From positions 1 through 64,000 of the forward strand of contig NZ_JNFG01000199.1 in assembly GCF_000729995.1 (NCBI RefSeq): 64,000 nt of DNA, written 5' to 3'. The notes under the pieces are model-generated. The model saw nothing but the letters and a program-made list of their open reading frames with translations, searched no databases and had not been told where the DNA came from. How positions within the stretch are numbered: position 1 is the stretch's first letter; every line of letters starts with the position of its first letter. This document shows positions 44,206-52,874 of the stretch, piece after piece. The DNA is from Caballeronia sordidicola. GTDB lineage: Bacteria; Pseudomonadota; Gammaproteobacteria; Burkholderiales; Burkholderiaceae. Made by a program: the position numbers and the translations under genes.

Positions 44206-44223
44206 GACGGGTTCCCGGTTTTG

Positions 44224-44240
44224 ATTCCATAAAATGGAAT
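44224..44240. promoter_or_regulatory. LysR-type operator palindrome
   Basis: ATTCCAT-AAA-ATGGAAT is a perfect palindrome with the T-N11-A core of LysR-regulator sites. It is positioned in the divergent gap just upstream of the regulator start. A related half site (CATTTCCAT) follows at about 44254. Confidence 0.55.
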
Positions 44241-44343
44241 TATGAAATCGTATCATTTCCATTGAATGGTCGGCTTGCGATTCTCATACTGTCTTCTGTC
44301 GAGGGGGCGTTCGTCCTCTCAGGAACACAGGAGCCTGTCAACA

Positions 44344-45099
44344 ATGAGCAATAACGTCAGCAGTGGAATCGAAGGCAAGGTCGTTGTGATCACCGGCGCG
44401 AGCAGCGGGCTTGGTGAAGCCACGGCGCGTCATTTGTCGGCGAAAGGGGCCGCGCTTGTATTGGGTGCACGGCGTCTGGACCGGCTCGAGAGCATTGCCG
44501 CCGAGTTGCGCGAAGCGGGCGGCAAGGTCGAGGTAATGGCCGCCGATGTCACCCGCCGCGCAGATGTCCAGGCGCTGGTCGATCAGGCAGTGAGCGCTTA
44601 CGGACGCGTGGATGTAGTGATCAACAACGCAGGGTTCATGGCGATCGCGCCCATGTCGGAGATGAAGGTCGACGAGTGGGAACGCATGATCGACATCAAC
44701 ATCAAGGGCGTGCTGTACGGAATCGCCGCCGCGTTACCGGTATTCCAGAAGCAGGACAGCGGCCACTTCATCAACATTTCATCGGTAGCGGGCATCAAGG
44801 TTTTCAGCCCCGGTGGCACGGTCTATAGCGGCACCAAGTTTGCCGTGCGCGCGATCTCTGAAGGGCTGCGCCACGAAGTCGGCGCTTCGATCCGCACGAC
44901 GATCATCCTGCCAGGCGCGGTCGACTCCGAGCTTAAGCTCGGCAGCTCGCATGAAGAGAGCGCGAAGGTGGTGGGGCAGTTTTATCAGCAAGCGATCCCC
45001 GCGGATTCGGTGGCCCGCGCGATTGCCTACGCGATCGAGCAACCGGGCGATGTCGATATCAACGAGATCGTGCTGCGTCCGACCATGCAGGAGTTCTGA
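44344..45099 (+). CDS. short-chain dehydrogenase/reductase
   Basis: This 251-residue classical SDR has the cofactor motif VVITGASSGLGEATARHL, the NNAG motif (VVINNAGFMAI) and the catalytic Ser-Tyr-Lys set in ISSVAG and VYSGTKFAVRA. Residues GARRLDR after the second strand suggest NADP preference. The substrate is unknown. It starts 138 bp from the divergent LysR regulator, which probably controls it. Confidence 0.9.
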   Translation: MSNNVSSGIEGKVVVITGASSGLGEATARHLSAKGAALVLGARRLDRLESIAAELREAGGKVEVMAADVTRRADVQALVDQAVSAYGRVDVVINNAGFMAIAPMSEMKVDEWERMIDINIKGVLYGIAAALPVFQKQDSGHFINISSVAGIKVFSPGGTVYSGTKFAVRAISEGLRHEVGASIRTTIILPGAVDSELKLGSSHEESAKVVGQFYQQAIPADSVARAIAYAIEQPGDVDINEIVLRPTMQEF

Positions 45100-45134
45100 T
45101 AGGGGTACCGGCAGACCGCTTGTCCGGTCGAGTC

Positions 45135-46400
45135 TCAAGAATTAAATCTGTCCAGCCGGAACGCCCTGGGGTCCACTCTTGGCGTGTCTCCGGTCACCAG
45201 GTCCGCCATCAACGCACCGGCTGCCGGGCCAATGCCAAAACCATGCCCCGAAAATCCAGCGACCAGGAAGAACCCTGGAATCTTGCCGACCTCCGAGATG
45301 ACCGGCACGGCATCTGGCGTGACATCGATAAACCCGGCCCAGGCTTGCGCAACCGTCGCATTCTTGAACGCTGGGAACGCATGTTTCAACTTGCCTAGCG
45401 CGCCATCGACCATCTTCATGGTCGGCGGCGGATCGAGCGTCCGGCAGGCTTCGAACGGTGTGGGGGCGTCGAGGCGAAAGTGGCGCGGTATCTTGAGTTC
45501 TTCTACAAAACGCTTGCCTACGCGAAGCTTCAGGTACTTGCGTTCCGCCATCCATGCCGGCAAGAACTGACGGCACAGGCGGATGCTGTCTGGTGTGAGG
45601 TCAGCTATCGAGGCGCCGAGTTGCGAGACTGTATAACCTCCGTCAGCACGCTTGCGGCATGTAAAGTCCGACCCATTGATCGCCATGTCCAAGCCAGTCT
45701 CTAGTGGCCCTGTCCGCAGCACTGACGCATGTACCTTCAACTGCGGGAAATCAACGGCATTGTTGCCGCAAAAAAGCCGTGACCAAGCACCACCTGCCAG
45801 CACTACGGACGCACACTTCACCACACCACGCTCGGTGACAACTGCCGACGTTCTTCCCGCGCTGGTCTCCAGCCCGCGAACCGCGCACTGTTCGAACACT
45901 AGCGCACCGGCGTCCGTCGCCAGTCTGGCGATTGCAGCGGTGGCGAGCGTGGGTTCGGCAACGCCATCGCCCGCACTGTACAAAGCACCGATCCACGGCC
46001 GGTTCGAGGCGGGAATAAGACGCGCCAGTTCGTCGCGTCCCAGCAGTTTGCCTTCCGTGCCCGTGCCTTTGGCCGAGTCGAGCCAAGTTTGATGACGGGC
46101 CATCTCCTTGTCCGTTTCCGCCAGATAGGCGAGGCCGGTGCGCCGATATCCCACGTTGATGCGCGCCTGGATGTCGGCCCACATATCGTTCGCTATAGCC
46201 GATAACGGCAACTCTTTCGGATCACGCCCGACCGTGCGAATCCATCCCCAGTTGCGCGACGACTGTTCGCCCGCGACCGTACCCTTTTCGAATACGGCTA
46301 CACGTACTCCCTTGCGTGCCAGCGCGAGCGCAGTGCTGATACCAATAATGCCGCCTCCGACGATCGCAACATCGATCTCCGCAGGCAATGTCGAACGCAT
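45135..46400 (-). CDS. FAD-dependent oxidoreductase (DAO family, D-amino-acid/glycine oxidase-like)
   Basis: From the ATG at 46400 (AAGGAC upstream) the enzyme has 421 residues. It has the Rossmann FAD motif VAIVGGGIIGISTALALARK, an SSRNWGWIRTVGRDP stretch, and the C-terminal FAD-contact region FFLVAGFSGHGFGIGPAAGA. These are standard for the DadA/sarcosine-oxidase group that oxidises amino or methylamino acids. It is followed on transcription by nothing and preceded by a transporter gene 32 bp upstream, with which it is probably co-transcribed. The exact substrate is unknown. Confidence 0.88.
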   Translation of the reverse strand: MRSTLPAEIDVAIVGGGIIGISTALALARKGVRVAVFEKGTVAGEQSSRNWGWIRTVGRDPKELPLSAIANDMWADIQARINVGYRRTGLAYLAETDKEMARHQTWLDSAKGTGTEGKLLGRDELARLIPASNRPWIGALYSAGDGVAEPTLATAAIARLATDAGALVFEQCAVRGLETSAGRTSAVVTERGVVKCASVVLAGGAWSRLFCGNNAVDFPQLKVHASVLRTGPLETGLDMAINGSDFTCRKRADGGYTVSQLGASIADLTPDSIRLCRQFLPAWMAERKYLKLRVGKRFVEELKIPRHFRLDAPTPFEACRTLDPPPTMKMVDGALGKLKHAFPAFKNATVAQAWAGFIDVTPDAVPVISEVGKIPGFFLVAGFSGHGFGIGPAAGALMADLVTGDTPRVDPRAFRLDRFNS

Positions 46401-46432
46401 GTCATGTCCTTGAAAATAAGCGGTCGATGATG

Positions 46433-47731
46433 TCAGTGGGCACGGCTTCGGCTTGCCGATAAGCCCACTAGCGCGACCACGCCGATCACGATCACGTAAT
46501 AAGCCGGCGACATGATGCTGCCCGTCTGTGCAACAAGGAAGCCGACGACGAGCGGTGTGACGCCACCGAAAAATGTCTGAGATGCAACGTAGGCGATCGA
46601 CACGCCGGTTGTCCGGCACGACGTTGGAAAGAGCTGCGACAGGAGTGAGCCGACCGGCGCGTAATAGAAGCTGTAGAACACCAGCGACATCGCGCATTGA
46701 AACAGGATCAGCGACTGGAACGAGGGCGTATGTGTCAGCACGAAGAACATGGGAAAGATCATGATCAGGCCGGCGATCAACGCAATCCGCATGACCTTGA
46801 TGGTGCCGAATCGGTCGGCAGCCAGTCCGCCGAAGATCGGAAAGATCGTGCTGACGAGGCCGCTGAAGATGGATGCAATGAATGCGGAATCCTTAGCTAT
46901 CCCGAGGTTATTGATAGCGAACGTCGGCATGTAGATGTTCAGAAAACTTGCCACATTGCCCGCCGCCACGACGGCCGCGCCGATGAGCAGGAAACGCTTG
47001 TGAGAGGCAAAGACTTCGGCAAGCGGCCGATGCGGTTTGTCAGCGACTTCCTCGAACTCGCGCGTCTCGTTGATCTTGCTGCGTATATACAGTCCGACCG
47101 GACCGATCAGGCAGCCGAAGATGAACGGCGCGCGCCATCCCCACGAATCGACCTGCTCCTGCGAAAGATAGTGATTGATCAGATAAGCAAACAGCGACGC
47201 GGTCAGCACCGCCAGGCCCGAGGTCGAGAACTGCAGGCTGGCGAAGAACGCTTTCGTGCGCGGGTTTTGCTCGGTCAGGTAAGAGTTCGCACATCCGAAT
47301 TCACCGCCGACCGAGAACCCTTGCAGCAGGCGTCCGAACACGAGCAGGGCGGGCGCCCATGCACCAATCACCCGATACGTCGGAATCACCGCCATCAGGA
47401 AGGTGCCGCACAGCATCAGGAATGCAGCGATGGTCAGCGCGGCGCGGCGGCCGCGCTTATCGGCGTAGATGCCCAGCACGACCGCGCCAACGGGCCGTAT
47501 CACGTACGCACTCGCGAAGGTCAGCAGGCTGTACAACAAGGCCGACTGCGGGTTGCCGGTGCGGAAAAACAGGCGCGAGATGGTGATCGCGAACATGGCG
47601 TAGACGAGCAGGTCGAACCACTCGAAAAACGTGCCCACGTTCGCCGCCGCCACGTCACGAATCTTGTGCGTGGATGCCTGCGTGGATGATGGAATGCCGT
47701 CCGGGCCGATACTGCCGATCGCCTGTTTCAT
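46433..47731 (-). CDS. MFS transporter, metabolite:H+ symporter (MHS) type
   Basis: From the ATG at 47731 the transporter has 432 residues with twelve predicted helices. MHS-type motifs are NVGTFFEWFDLLVYAMFAIT, YVIRPVGAVVLGIYADKRGR (loop 2-3) and LLQGFSVGGEFGCANSYLTE. Relatives take up carboxylates, betaines or dipeptide-like solutes with protons. It sits between the XRE-cupin regulator and the FAD oxidase gene, so it likely imports the oxidase substrate. Confidence 0.9.
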   Translation of the reverse strand: MKQAIGSIGPDGIPSSTQASTHKIRDVAAANVGTFFEWFDLLVYAMFAITISRLFFRTGNPQSALLYSLLTFASAYVIRPVGAVVLGIYADKRGRRAALTIAAFLMLCGTFLMAVIPTYRVIGAWAPALLVFGRLLQGFSVGGEFGCANSYLTEQNPRTKAFFASLQFSTSGLAVLTASLFAYLINHYLSQEQVDSWGWRAPFIFGCLIGPVGLYIRSKINETREFEEVADKPHRPLAEVFASHKRFLLIGAAVVAAGNVASFLNIYMPTFAINNLGIAKDSAFIASIFSGLVSTIFPIFGGLAADRFGTIKVMRIALIAGLIMIFPMFFVLTHTPSFQSLILFQCAMSLVFYSFYYAPVGSLLSQLFPTSCRTTGVSIAYVASQTFFGGVTPLVVGFLVAQTGSIMSPAYYVIVIGVVALVGLSASRSRAH

Positions 47732-47827
47732 CTTTGCGTCCTGTGTCGTGAGCACCGGCCGGTCGGGGCGCGGTGTGTCCAGTACAGCTAAGTAGGCGCA
47801 CAAGACTGGCCGCGCCCAGGCGAAAAC

Positions 47828-48439
47828 CTAAACGTAGAAGTGGTTGCTGTTGATGACGAGAATGGTGGTGGGCGACTCCCAGCCGTTTTCCCATCTGTAG
47901 CGATGGCCTGACGGAAAACCATATATGTCCCCGGCTTCCAGCAGCATTTCCTGGTCGTCGACGAACAGGCGCAGCTTGCCGCGCACGACGTAACCAATCT
48001 TGTCGCCGGTCTGCAGGACGAAGTTCACGTCGGATACGGCGCCCGCGCCGATCTCCATGAGGAACCCTTCCATGACCGAGCAGCCCGCGGGTGTCACCCG
48101 ATATTTAGTGACGCCGCCGACGCTCACCGGCTTGCGGTCCGCGAGCCGTACGACAAAGTCTGCGCCTGCACCATCTTGCGCAGAGGGCGCATTGCGCTCG
48201 TCGAACAAGGCGGCGCCATCCACGCCCAGCGCATGGCAGATGTTGCGAAGCACGCGAATGGAAGGGGAACTGATACCGCGCTCGATCTGGCTGAGCATGC
48301 TGACAGACAGGCCGGCTTGCTCTGCCACGTGCTTCAGACGCAGGTCCTGCGCCTTGCGCATGGCGCGCAAGCGGCCGCCGATGACCACGTCCTGCTCGTG
48401 CACAGGGGCGTTCGTCAACGGCAAGGAGTCTTCGGACAC
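47828..48439 (-). CDS. XRE-family regulator with cupin sensor domain
   Basis: From the GTG at 48439 the protein has 203 residues. It has an N-terminal helix-turn-helix (LRAMRKAQDLRLKHVAEQAG, then LSVSMLSQIERG) and a C-terminal cupin (GDKIGYVVRGKLRLFVDDQE, then LEAGDIYGFPSGHRYRWEN). ATG starts at 48493 and 48514 are possible, but the latter lies inside a palindrome that looks like an operator, so the GTG is preferred. Such regulators usually repress a neighbouring amine or amino-acid catabolic operon. Here the transporter/oxidase pair follows 96 bp downstream. Confidence 0.85.
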   Translation of the reverse strand: MSEDSLPLTNAPVHEQDVVIGGRLRAMRKAQDLRLKHVAEQAGLSVSMLSQIERGISSPSIRVLRNICHALGVDGAALFDERNAPSAQDGAGADFVVRLADRKPVSVGGVTKYRVTPAGCSVMEGFLMEIGAGAVSDVNFVLQTGDKIGYVVRGKLRLFVDDQEMLLEAGDIYGFPSGHRYRWENGWESPTTILVINSNHFYV

Positions 48440-48480
48440 GGTATCGCCTTGTAGGGACAGTGGATCAATAATTACACTGT

Positions 48481-48525
48481 GATGAAGTTTCATCCAGAAA
48501 ATTATTGTTTTCAAGCAAACAATAA
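48481..48525. promoter_or_regulatory. two palindromes upstream of the XRE-cupin gene
   Basis: GATGAAGTTTCATC (48481-48494) and TTATTGTTT-TCAAGC-AAACAATAA (48502-48525) lie side by side between the regulator gene and the divergent monooxygenase remnant. The second is a good candidate for the operator of the XRE regulator. It could control both directions. Confidence 0.5.
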
Positions 48526-48657
48526 GGATCTGGTGAAATTTTGCGCTAAATTAGCCGGACGACGCGCGACGTGGCCGGCGACGAAAGCTCACGATTCTTC
48601 AGGTAATTTCCCCGTGGCCGCCTGCGAGCAACAGCTTCCCGACGAAGCTAACGAGCC

Positions 48658-49256
48658 ATGCTGAAGGACCGCAAGATCAAGCTGGGTTTGTCGATGCGCT
48701 ACCTTGGCTACCACGTTGCCGCGTGGCGGCATCCTGCTGTGCCCGCCGACGGCGCCGTGCACGTCGAGTACTTCCTGCAGAGCGCGAGGAAGCACAGGCG
48801 AAATTGGACGAGCTTCAGGCGCTGATCGATCCGCCAAGCGGGCTTGCGATGCTGCATGGTTATCTCCGCGACCTGTCCGCCTACGATGTCGACGGTCCCG
48901 TGCCCGAGGTTGCGGTCATTAGCAATCAGGTGCGCAGCATTGCCGAGAACCTGTTGCATCTGGCGCGTAAAGACAAGCTGAGTATCCGCCAGCTTTATCA
49001 GACCCTGGCAGCGGGGAATGGCTGCCGTGTGTTGATCGGTACGCCGGCTGGCGTGGTGGACGACTTGCAGCACTGGTTCGAGAGCGGAGCCGCCGACGGC
49101 TTCAATATTTGTCCGGCGACGTTGCCGCAAGGAATTGATGATCTCGCTGAGTTGGTGATTCCTGAAATGCGCCGCCGTGGCCTGTTTCGAACGGAGTATG
49201 AGGGCACTACACTGCGCGAGAACCTTGGTTTGAAGCGCGTGGCGTTCGGGGCTTAG
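48658..49256 (+). pseudogene. decayed flavin-dependent (LLM/NtaA-type) monooxygenase gene with internal deletion
   Basis: The first 40 codons from the ATG at 48658 read KIKLGLSMRYLGYHVAAWRH, the N-terminus of NtaA/SnaA/DszA-type FMN monooxygenases. From about 48785, in another frame, the sequence matches the C-terminal part of the same family (REEAQAKLDELQALIDPPSG, IRQLYQTLAAGNGCRVLIGT, GAADGFNICPATLPQGIDDL). Roughly 250 residues between them are missing and the frame shifts by two, so no full enzyme can be made. An internal open frame from 48723 may be annotated as a gene but lacks the catalytic half. The gene is divergent from the XRE-cupin regulator and was presumably once part of that catabolic unit. 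Confidence 0.8.
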
Positions 49257-49277
49257 CGACCAGACTGATTCGCCCAG

Positions 49278-49304
49278 CCCCTTGCGTGAATCTTACGCAA
49301 GGGG
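49278..49304. terminator. hairpin between convergent genes
   Basis: CCCCTTGCGT and ACGCAAGGGG form a perfect 10-bp stem with a 7-nt loop, between the monooxygenase remnant and the porin stop at 49348. The T-run is poor on both strands, so termination strength is uncertain. Confidence 0.5.
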
Positions 49305-49347
49305 TTACACGAGGAAGAACCACTGGCGCCCCCTCCGGTGCGAACGA

Positions 49348-50493
49348 TCAGAACCGGTGTGTCATCGCCAACCGGGCCATCATCTGATTGCCGGTTGAAG
49401 AGATCCCCGATGAACCCGGGATATCGGCATTGTCGAATTGCGTCCCCGTGTTGCCATTCACGTGTTGATATGCGCCTTGAATATAGACCGACGTACGCGT
49501 GCTGAGGTCATAGTCAAGCATCAAGGAAAATTGATTGTACTTAGGCATGGAGCGGCCGGTCGTAGCTGAAATGTGAGCGAACGTATAAGTGTAGGCAGCC
49601 GCCATCCAGAAATCAGGCTTGAAGAAGTACTGGCCGTTGACTTCGAAGTTGTCGAACTTCCACGAGTTCTGAGTTCCTGCCACCGGCTGCTCCGTGAAGT
49701 ACGAGTTGCCAGTCGGGTTGTAGACATCGACATGCGAATAGGCGAATGCCAACATCGCCTTGTTCGAGAACGTGTACGACACGCCCGCGTCAATGTTCTG
49801 CTGCGAGTCAGCCGTAAAGACCGTTGTATCGTTTGACACGGCACCCGAAGCATTGGCTCCGCCGCTATTGGTCTTCATGTACGCGAGAGCCGCAGCAAAG
49901 CCCCCCATCTTGTAGGTACCCGCGGCACTGTACATGCGGTTCGTCGCAAACCCGCCCGCCTGGTTGCTGAAGCCGTACATGGCTTCTCCAGTAAAGCCGC
50001 TATAGGTCGGCGACACATACTTGACCGAGTTCTGGATACGATAATCCCAGTCGGAGTTATCGTTGTCGAACGGATGCGCCGCCAGATCGCCAATGGTGTT
50101 GCCGGCAGCCGTGAACCCGCTCCACATGTCGATAGTGGGATCGTACTGACGGCCCAGCGTGAACGTACCATACTGAGCTGACGATAGGCCAACGTAAGCT
50201 TGACGTCCAAACTCAAGACCGCCTTGACCCAGTTGCCCGTTGTTCGTGTTGAAGCCATTCTCCAAAAGGAAGATTCCCTTCAGTCCATTGCCCAGGTCCT
50301 CACTTCCTTTCAAGCCCCAGCGGCTACCCACGGTGTCGCCACTGACCATTTCGTAGCCGCGATGGCCTTGACCATTACTCGTAAAGTCAAACCCTTCGTC
50401 GATCAGGCCATAGAGTGTGACGCTGCTTTGCGCATGCGCGACGGTGCTCAGGAAAATTGCCGGAATCGCAGCGGCTAGCAAGGTTTTCTTCAT
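49348..50493 (-). CDS. Gram-negative porin (OmpC-like, Burkholderia type)
   Basis: The 381-residue protein has a signal peptide ending in VAHAQ and the mature start SSVTLYGLIDEGFDFTSN. A typical first-strand region follows (GSRWGLKGSEDLGNGLKGIF, LENGFN). It ends in phenylalanine (MTHRF), as needed for barrel assembly. It is expected to form a trimeric 16-strand general porin. It stands alone with about 730 bp of upstream DNA. A second porin of the same family is at 56029. Confidence 0.93.
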   Translation of the reverse strand: MKKTLLAAAIPAIFLSTVAHAQSSVTLYGLIDEGFDFTSNGQGHRGYEMVSGDTVGSRWGLKGSEDLGNGLKGIFLLENGFNTNNGQLGQGGLEFGRQAYVGLSSAQYGTFTLGRQYDPTIDMWSGFTAAGNTIGDLAAHPFDNDNSDWDYRIQNSVKYVSPTYSGFTGEAMYGFSNQAGGFATNRMYSAAGTYKMGGFAAALAYMKTNSGGANASGAVSNDTTVFTADSQQNIDAGVSYTFSNKAMLAFAYSHVDVYNPTGNSYFTEQPVAGTQNSWKFDNFEVNGQYFFKPDFWMAAAYTYTFAHISATTGRSMPKYNQFSLMLDYDLSTRTSVYIQGAYQHVNGNTGTQFDNADIPGSSGISSTGNQMMARLAMTHRF

Positions 50494-51225
50494 GATTTTC
50501 CAATCCCAATGTATATAGTTTCAAATGCGTGTGTGTCGCTTGATGTCGGTTCCTGCCGCGCGAACTCGCCGCCGAAATCAAGACTTCATGAAAGCGCCCA
50601 CGAAGGTTAATGAGCCGTTATTCATAGCTGGGGCGACCAACTGAAAGTCAGACTTTCAGGCGCCGGAAGAATGCCCGCTAAAGAGCGTTGCGGCTTGCTG
50701 GCGAAGCAACGGTGTAGCGCGTGAAGCATCGGGCAGGGAGGGGCGAGAACGATGCGTGTCGTGAATCCGATACAGCTGGCTTCCAAACAATTTGAATTGA
50801 TGTATTGGGACCTTGCTCGAGCGCTTCGGAGGCCGCATACGCACCGCAAAAAGGGCAGCGTGAAAGCGCTGCCTCCCCAAACAGGCAGGGCAGCGTGACG
50901 TGTGAAATGGGGTTTGTAAGCGAAACGAGCCTCTGCGCAAGCGACGTGTCAACTCCACGCCATCATTCGCAAACCCTGTGCTTCTGAACAAAGTGCTCTA
51001 TAGCGTGCGCTCATGCCGGTTCGTTCAGCGGGCGACATTGATATACGGCCCGACCTTGCGTCGGAGCCTCTGCGCTTGTCTTGGCGAACCTTAAATTACT
51101 CTTCATGTTACAGCGGATTTTCCGTTGCAATCAGTTCGCTATCCTGAATCTCGTCACTCGCCGCTAAACAAAACCAGCCAGGCGCAGGCGACTACCCAAG
51201 CCCAATATCTTTATGGAGAACACCC
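50494..51225. other. intergenic region upstream of the porin gene
   Basis: The region contains the porin promoter on the minus strand and a possible 48-codon gene at 50752-50898. Otherwise no feature is recognised. Confidence 0.4.
50752..50898 (+). CDS. possible small basic protein (48 aa)
   Basis: An ATG preceded by a purine-rich GGGAGGGGCGAGAACG opens a 48-codon frame. It encodes VNPIQLASKQFELMYWDLAR followed by a basic tail (RRPHTHRKKGSVKAL). The N-terminal half reads like an amphipathic helix. I do not recognise a family, and the evidence is only the ribosome site and composition. Confidence 0.3.
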   Translation: MRVVNPIQLASKQFELMYWDLARALRRPHTHRKKGSVKALPPQTGRAA

Positions 51226-51537
51226 ATGAAACGCCTTTCCGCTGCATTGATTACGTTTTCACTCGCCCTTACCAGCGCATCCGCGTTGGCCGCCCCAAGT
51301 CTCACGCAGGCCGAGTGTCACGACTACCCATTCACGCCGCTCAAGCATACCGTCACGCATAAACAACTGATGCAGGAATTAAGCGAGCTGGAAGCGGTCG
51401 GGTATCAACCGACCTCCGACGACAACGAATATCCGGACGATCTGCAAGACGCCGAAGCCAAGCTGCATCAGGAGTTCCGTCATGACTGCACGCCGGCGCA
51501 GGTCGCAGGGGATCCGGCCAGTCCCTCCGCGAACTAA
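51226..51537 (+). CDS. DUF4148 small exported protein
   Basis: This 103-residue protein has a signal peptide ending in ALAAP and the DUF4148 core (LTQAECHDYPF, KQLMQELSELEAVGYQP and a short acidic tail). DUF4148 proteins are small periplasmic proteins common in Burkholderiaceae and of unknown function. Two relatives lie close by at 51789 and 55410, around a two-component system. Confidence 0.8.
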   Translation: MKRLSAALITFSLALTSASALAAPSLTQAECHDYPFTPLKHTVTHKQLMQELSELEAVGYQPTSDDNEYPDDLQDAEAKLHQEFRHDCTPAQVAGDPASPSAN

Positions 51538-51788
51538 GTCCTGAGCGTTGCCTCTGGACAGCCGTCGCCCTGAACGAAGCAAGGCGGCAATTCGACATGT
51601 CGTGCCAAGCAATGGTTCACGAAAGTTTCGATGTTGGCGTAGAGGCTTTGCCCTAGGCGCGTTTGTGTAAATATCTTTTCATGAAGCGGATGACGGACCG
51701 TTAAGGGTCCCCGCGTAGTCTTAGCACCATCGCAACGCCATTGGCCGATTGCGAGGCTTAATTCACCAGGTTCCCCAGGAGCAGCGAC

Positions 51789-52001
51789 ATGAAAAAACTT
51801 TTTTTCGCAGCCAGCCTTCTCTCATGCGCAATGTGTTCTTCGGCATTTGCTCAGTCACCGGCGAAGCCCGCTCAAGACCAATCGTGGAAACCGCCGGTCT
51901 CGACGCTCACCCGCGCGCAGGTTGAGCGCTCGCTTGTTCACGCTGAAAAAGACGGTCAGCTTAATTACCTCGATACGGTGGTTTATCGCGGTGGCCACTA
52001 A
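51789..52001 (+). CDS. DUF4148-like small exported protein
   Basis: The 70-residue protein has a signal peptide ending in AFAQS and a DUF4148-type core, LTRAQVERSLVHAEKDGQLN. That core closely matches RAEVYQDLVKSEQDGQLDYL in the protein at 55410. A ribosome site (CAGGAGCAGCGAC) precedes the ATG. It lies just upstream of the OmpR-type regulator at 52137 and may share its regulation. Confidence 0.75.
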   Translation: MKKLFFAASLLSCAMCSSAFAQSPAKPAQDQSWKPPVSTLTRAQVERSLVHAEKDGQLNYLDTVVYRGGH

Positions 52002-52136
52002 ACGTCAGGCAGCTTTCTGATGCCTGTCCGTCAATTCCATTCGCCGATCTCATCGAGTCGGTTGTGGCATCATTTACCCTCTGGTAGTGCAGACGGCACC
52101 CGGTTTTTCTCCGGTGCCGACTTGGGATTGGGAACA

Positions 52137-52817
52137 ATGACGACACGAGTGCTTACGGTAGAGGACGATCCGCTAGCAGCGAATGAGATCGTGACAGAGC
52201 TTGAAAAATGCGGGTTCGAGGTGGACTGGGTGGACAACGGACCCGACGGTCTCGCCCGTGCGATGAGCGGCGAGTATGACGTGATCATGCTCGACCGCAT
52301 GCTCCCGGGACTCGACGGCCTGACTATCCTCACCACTTTGCGAACGGTTGGCATACAGGCGCCGGTGTTGATGCTAAGCGCGCTTGGCGACGTAGATGAG
52401 CGTATCCGCGGCCTGCGCGCGGGCGGTGACGATTACCTGACCAAGCCGTTTAATTCAGACGAACTCACCGCACGTCTCGAAGTACTGCTGCGGCGCCGGC
52501 GCGAAACTCCTGCACGCAATGAAACAACGCTGAACGCGGGACCGCTCCTCATCGATCTGATCTCGCGCAAGGTGACACGCGACGGCGCTGAAGTGGCGCT
52601 GCTGCCAACCGAGTATCGCATCCTGGAGTTCATGATGCGGCATGCCGGTCAAACCATCACGCGCACCATGCTGTTCGAAGCGGTGTGGGGGTATCACTTC
52701 GATCCCGGCACCAATCTGATCGACGTTCACATGGGGCGCTTGCGCAAGAAGATCGACCCTGCCGGTGCCAAAGCAACGATTCAGACCGTGCGTGGTTCGG
52801 GCTACATCCTGACGTGA
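52137..52817 (+). CDS. OmpR-family response regulator
   Basis: The 226-residue regulator has a receiver with Asp53 (VIMLDRMLPGLDG) and Lys in DDYLTKPF, and an OmpR winged-helix DNA-binding domain (LLPTEYRILEFMMRHAGQTI, then LIDVHMGRLRKKID). It is followed 57 bp later by its kinase. The truncated regulator at 63378-64000 is a close paralogue; both show MMRH, FDPGTNLIDVH and GRLRKK, so this system may be a duplication of that one or the reverse. Confidence 0.92.
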   Translation: MTTRVLTVEDDPLAANEIVTELEKCGFEVDWVDNGPDGLARAMSGEYDVIMLDRMLPGLDGLTILTTLRTVGIQAPVLMLSALGDVDERIRGLRAGGDDYLTKPFNSDELTARLEVLLRRRRETPARNETTLNAGPLLIDLISRKVTRDGAEVALLPTEYRILEFMMRHAGQTITRTMLFEAVWGYHFDPGTNLIDVHMGRLRKKIDPAGAKATIQTVRGSGYILT

Positions 52818-52874
52818 TCCATCTCCTATAAGCACACCTTGGCTGACTCGACGAATCGAACGCATCCTGTAGAA

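Noticed and set aside
46697..47689. 330-codon open frame on the plus strand opposite the MHS transporter
   Set aside because: Composition is typical of a shadow frame (Arg/Gln/Glu-rich). The transporter on the other strand has twelve helices and family motifs.
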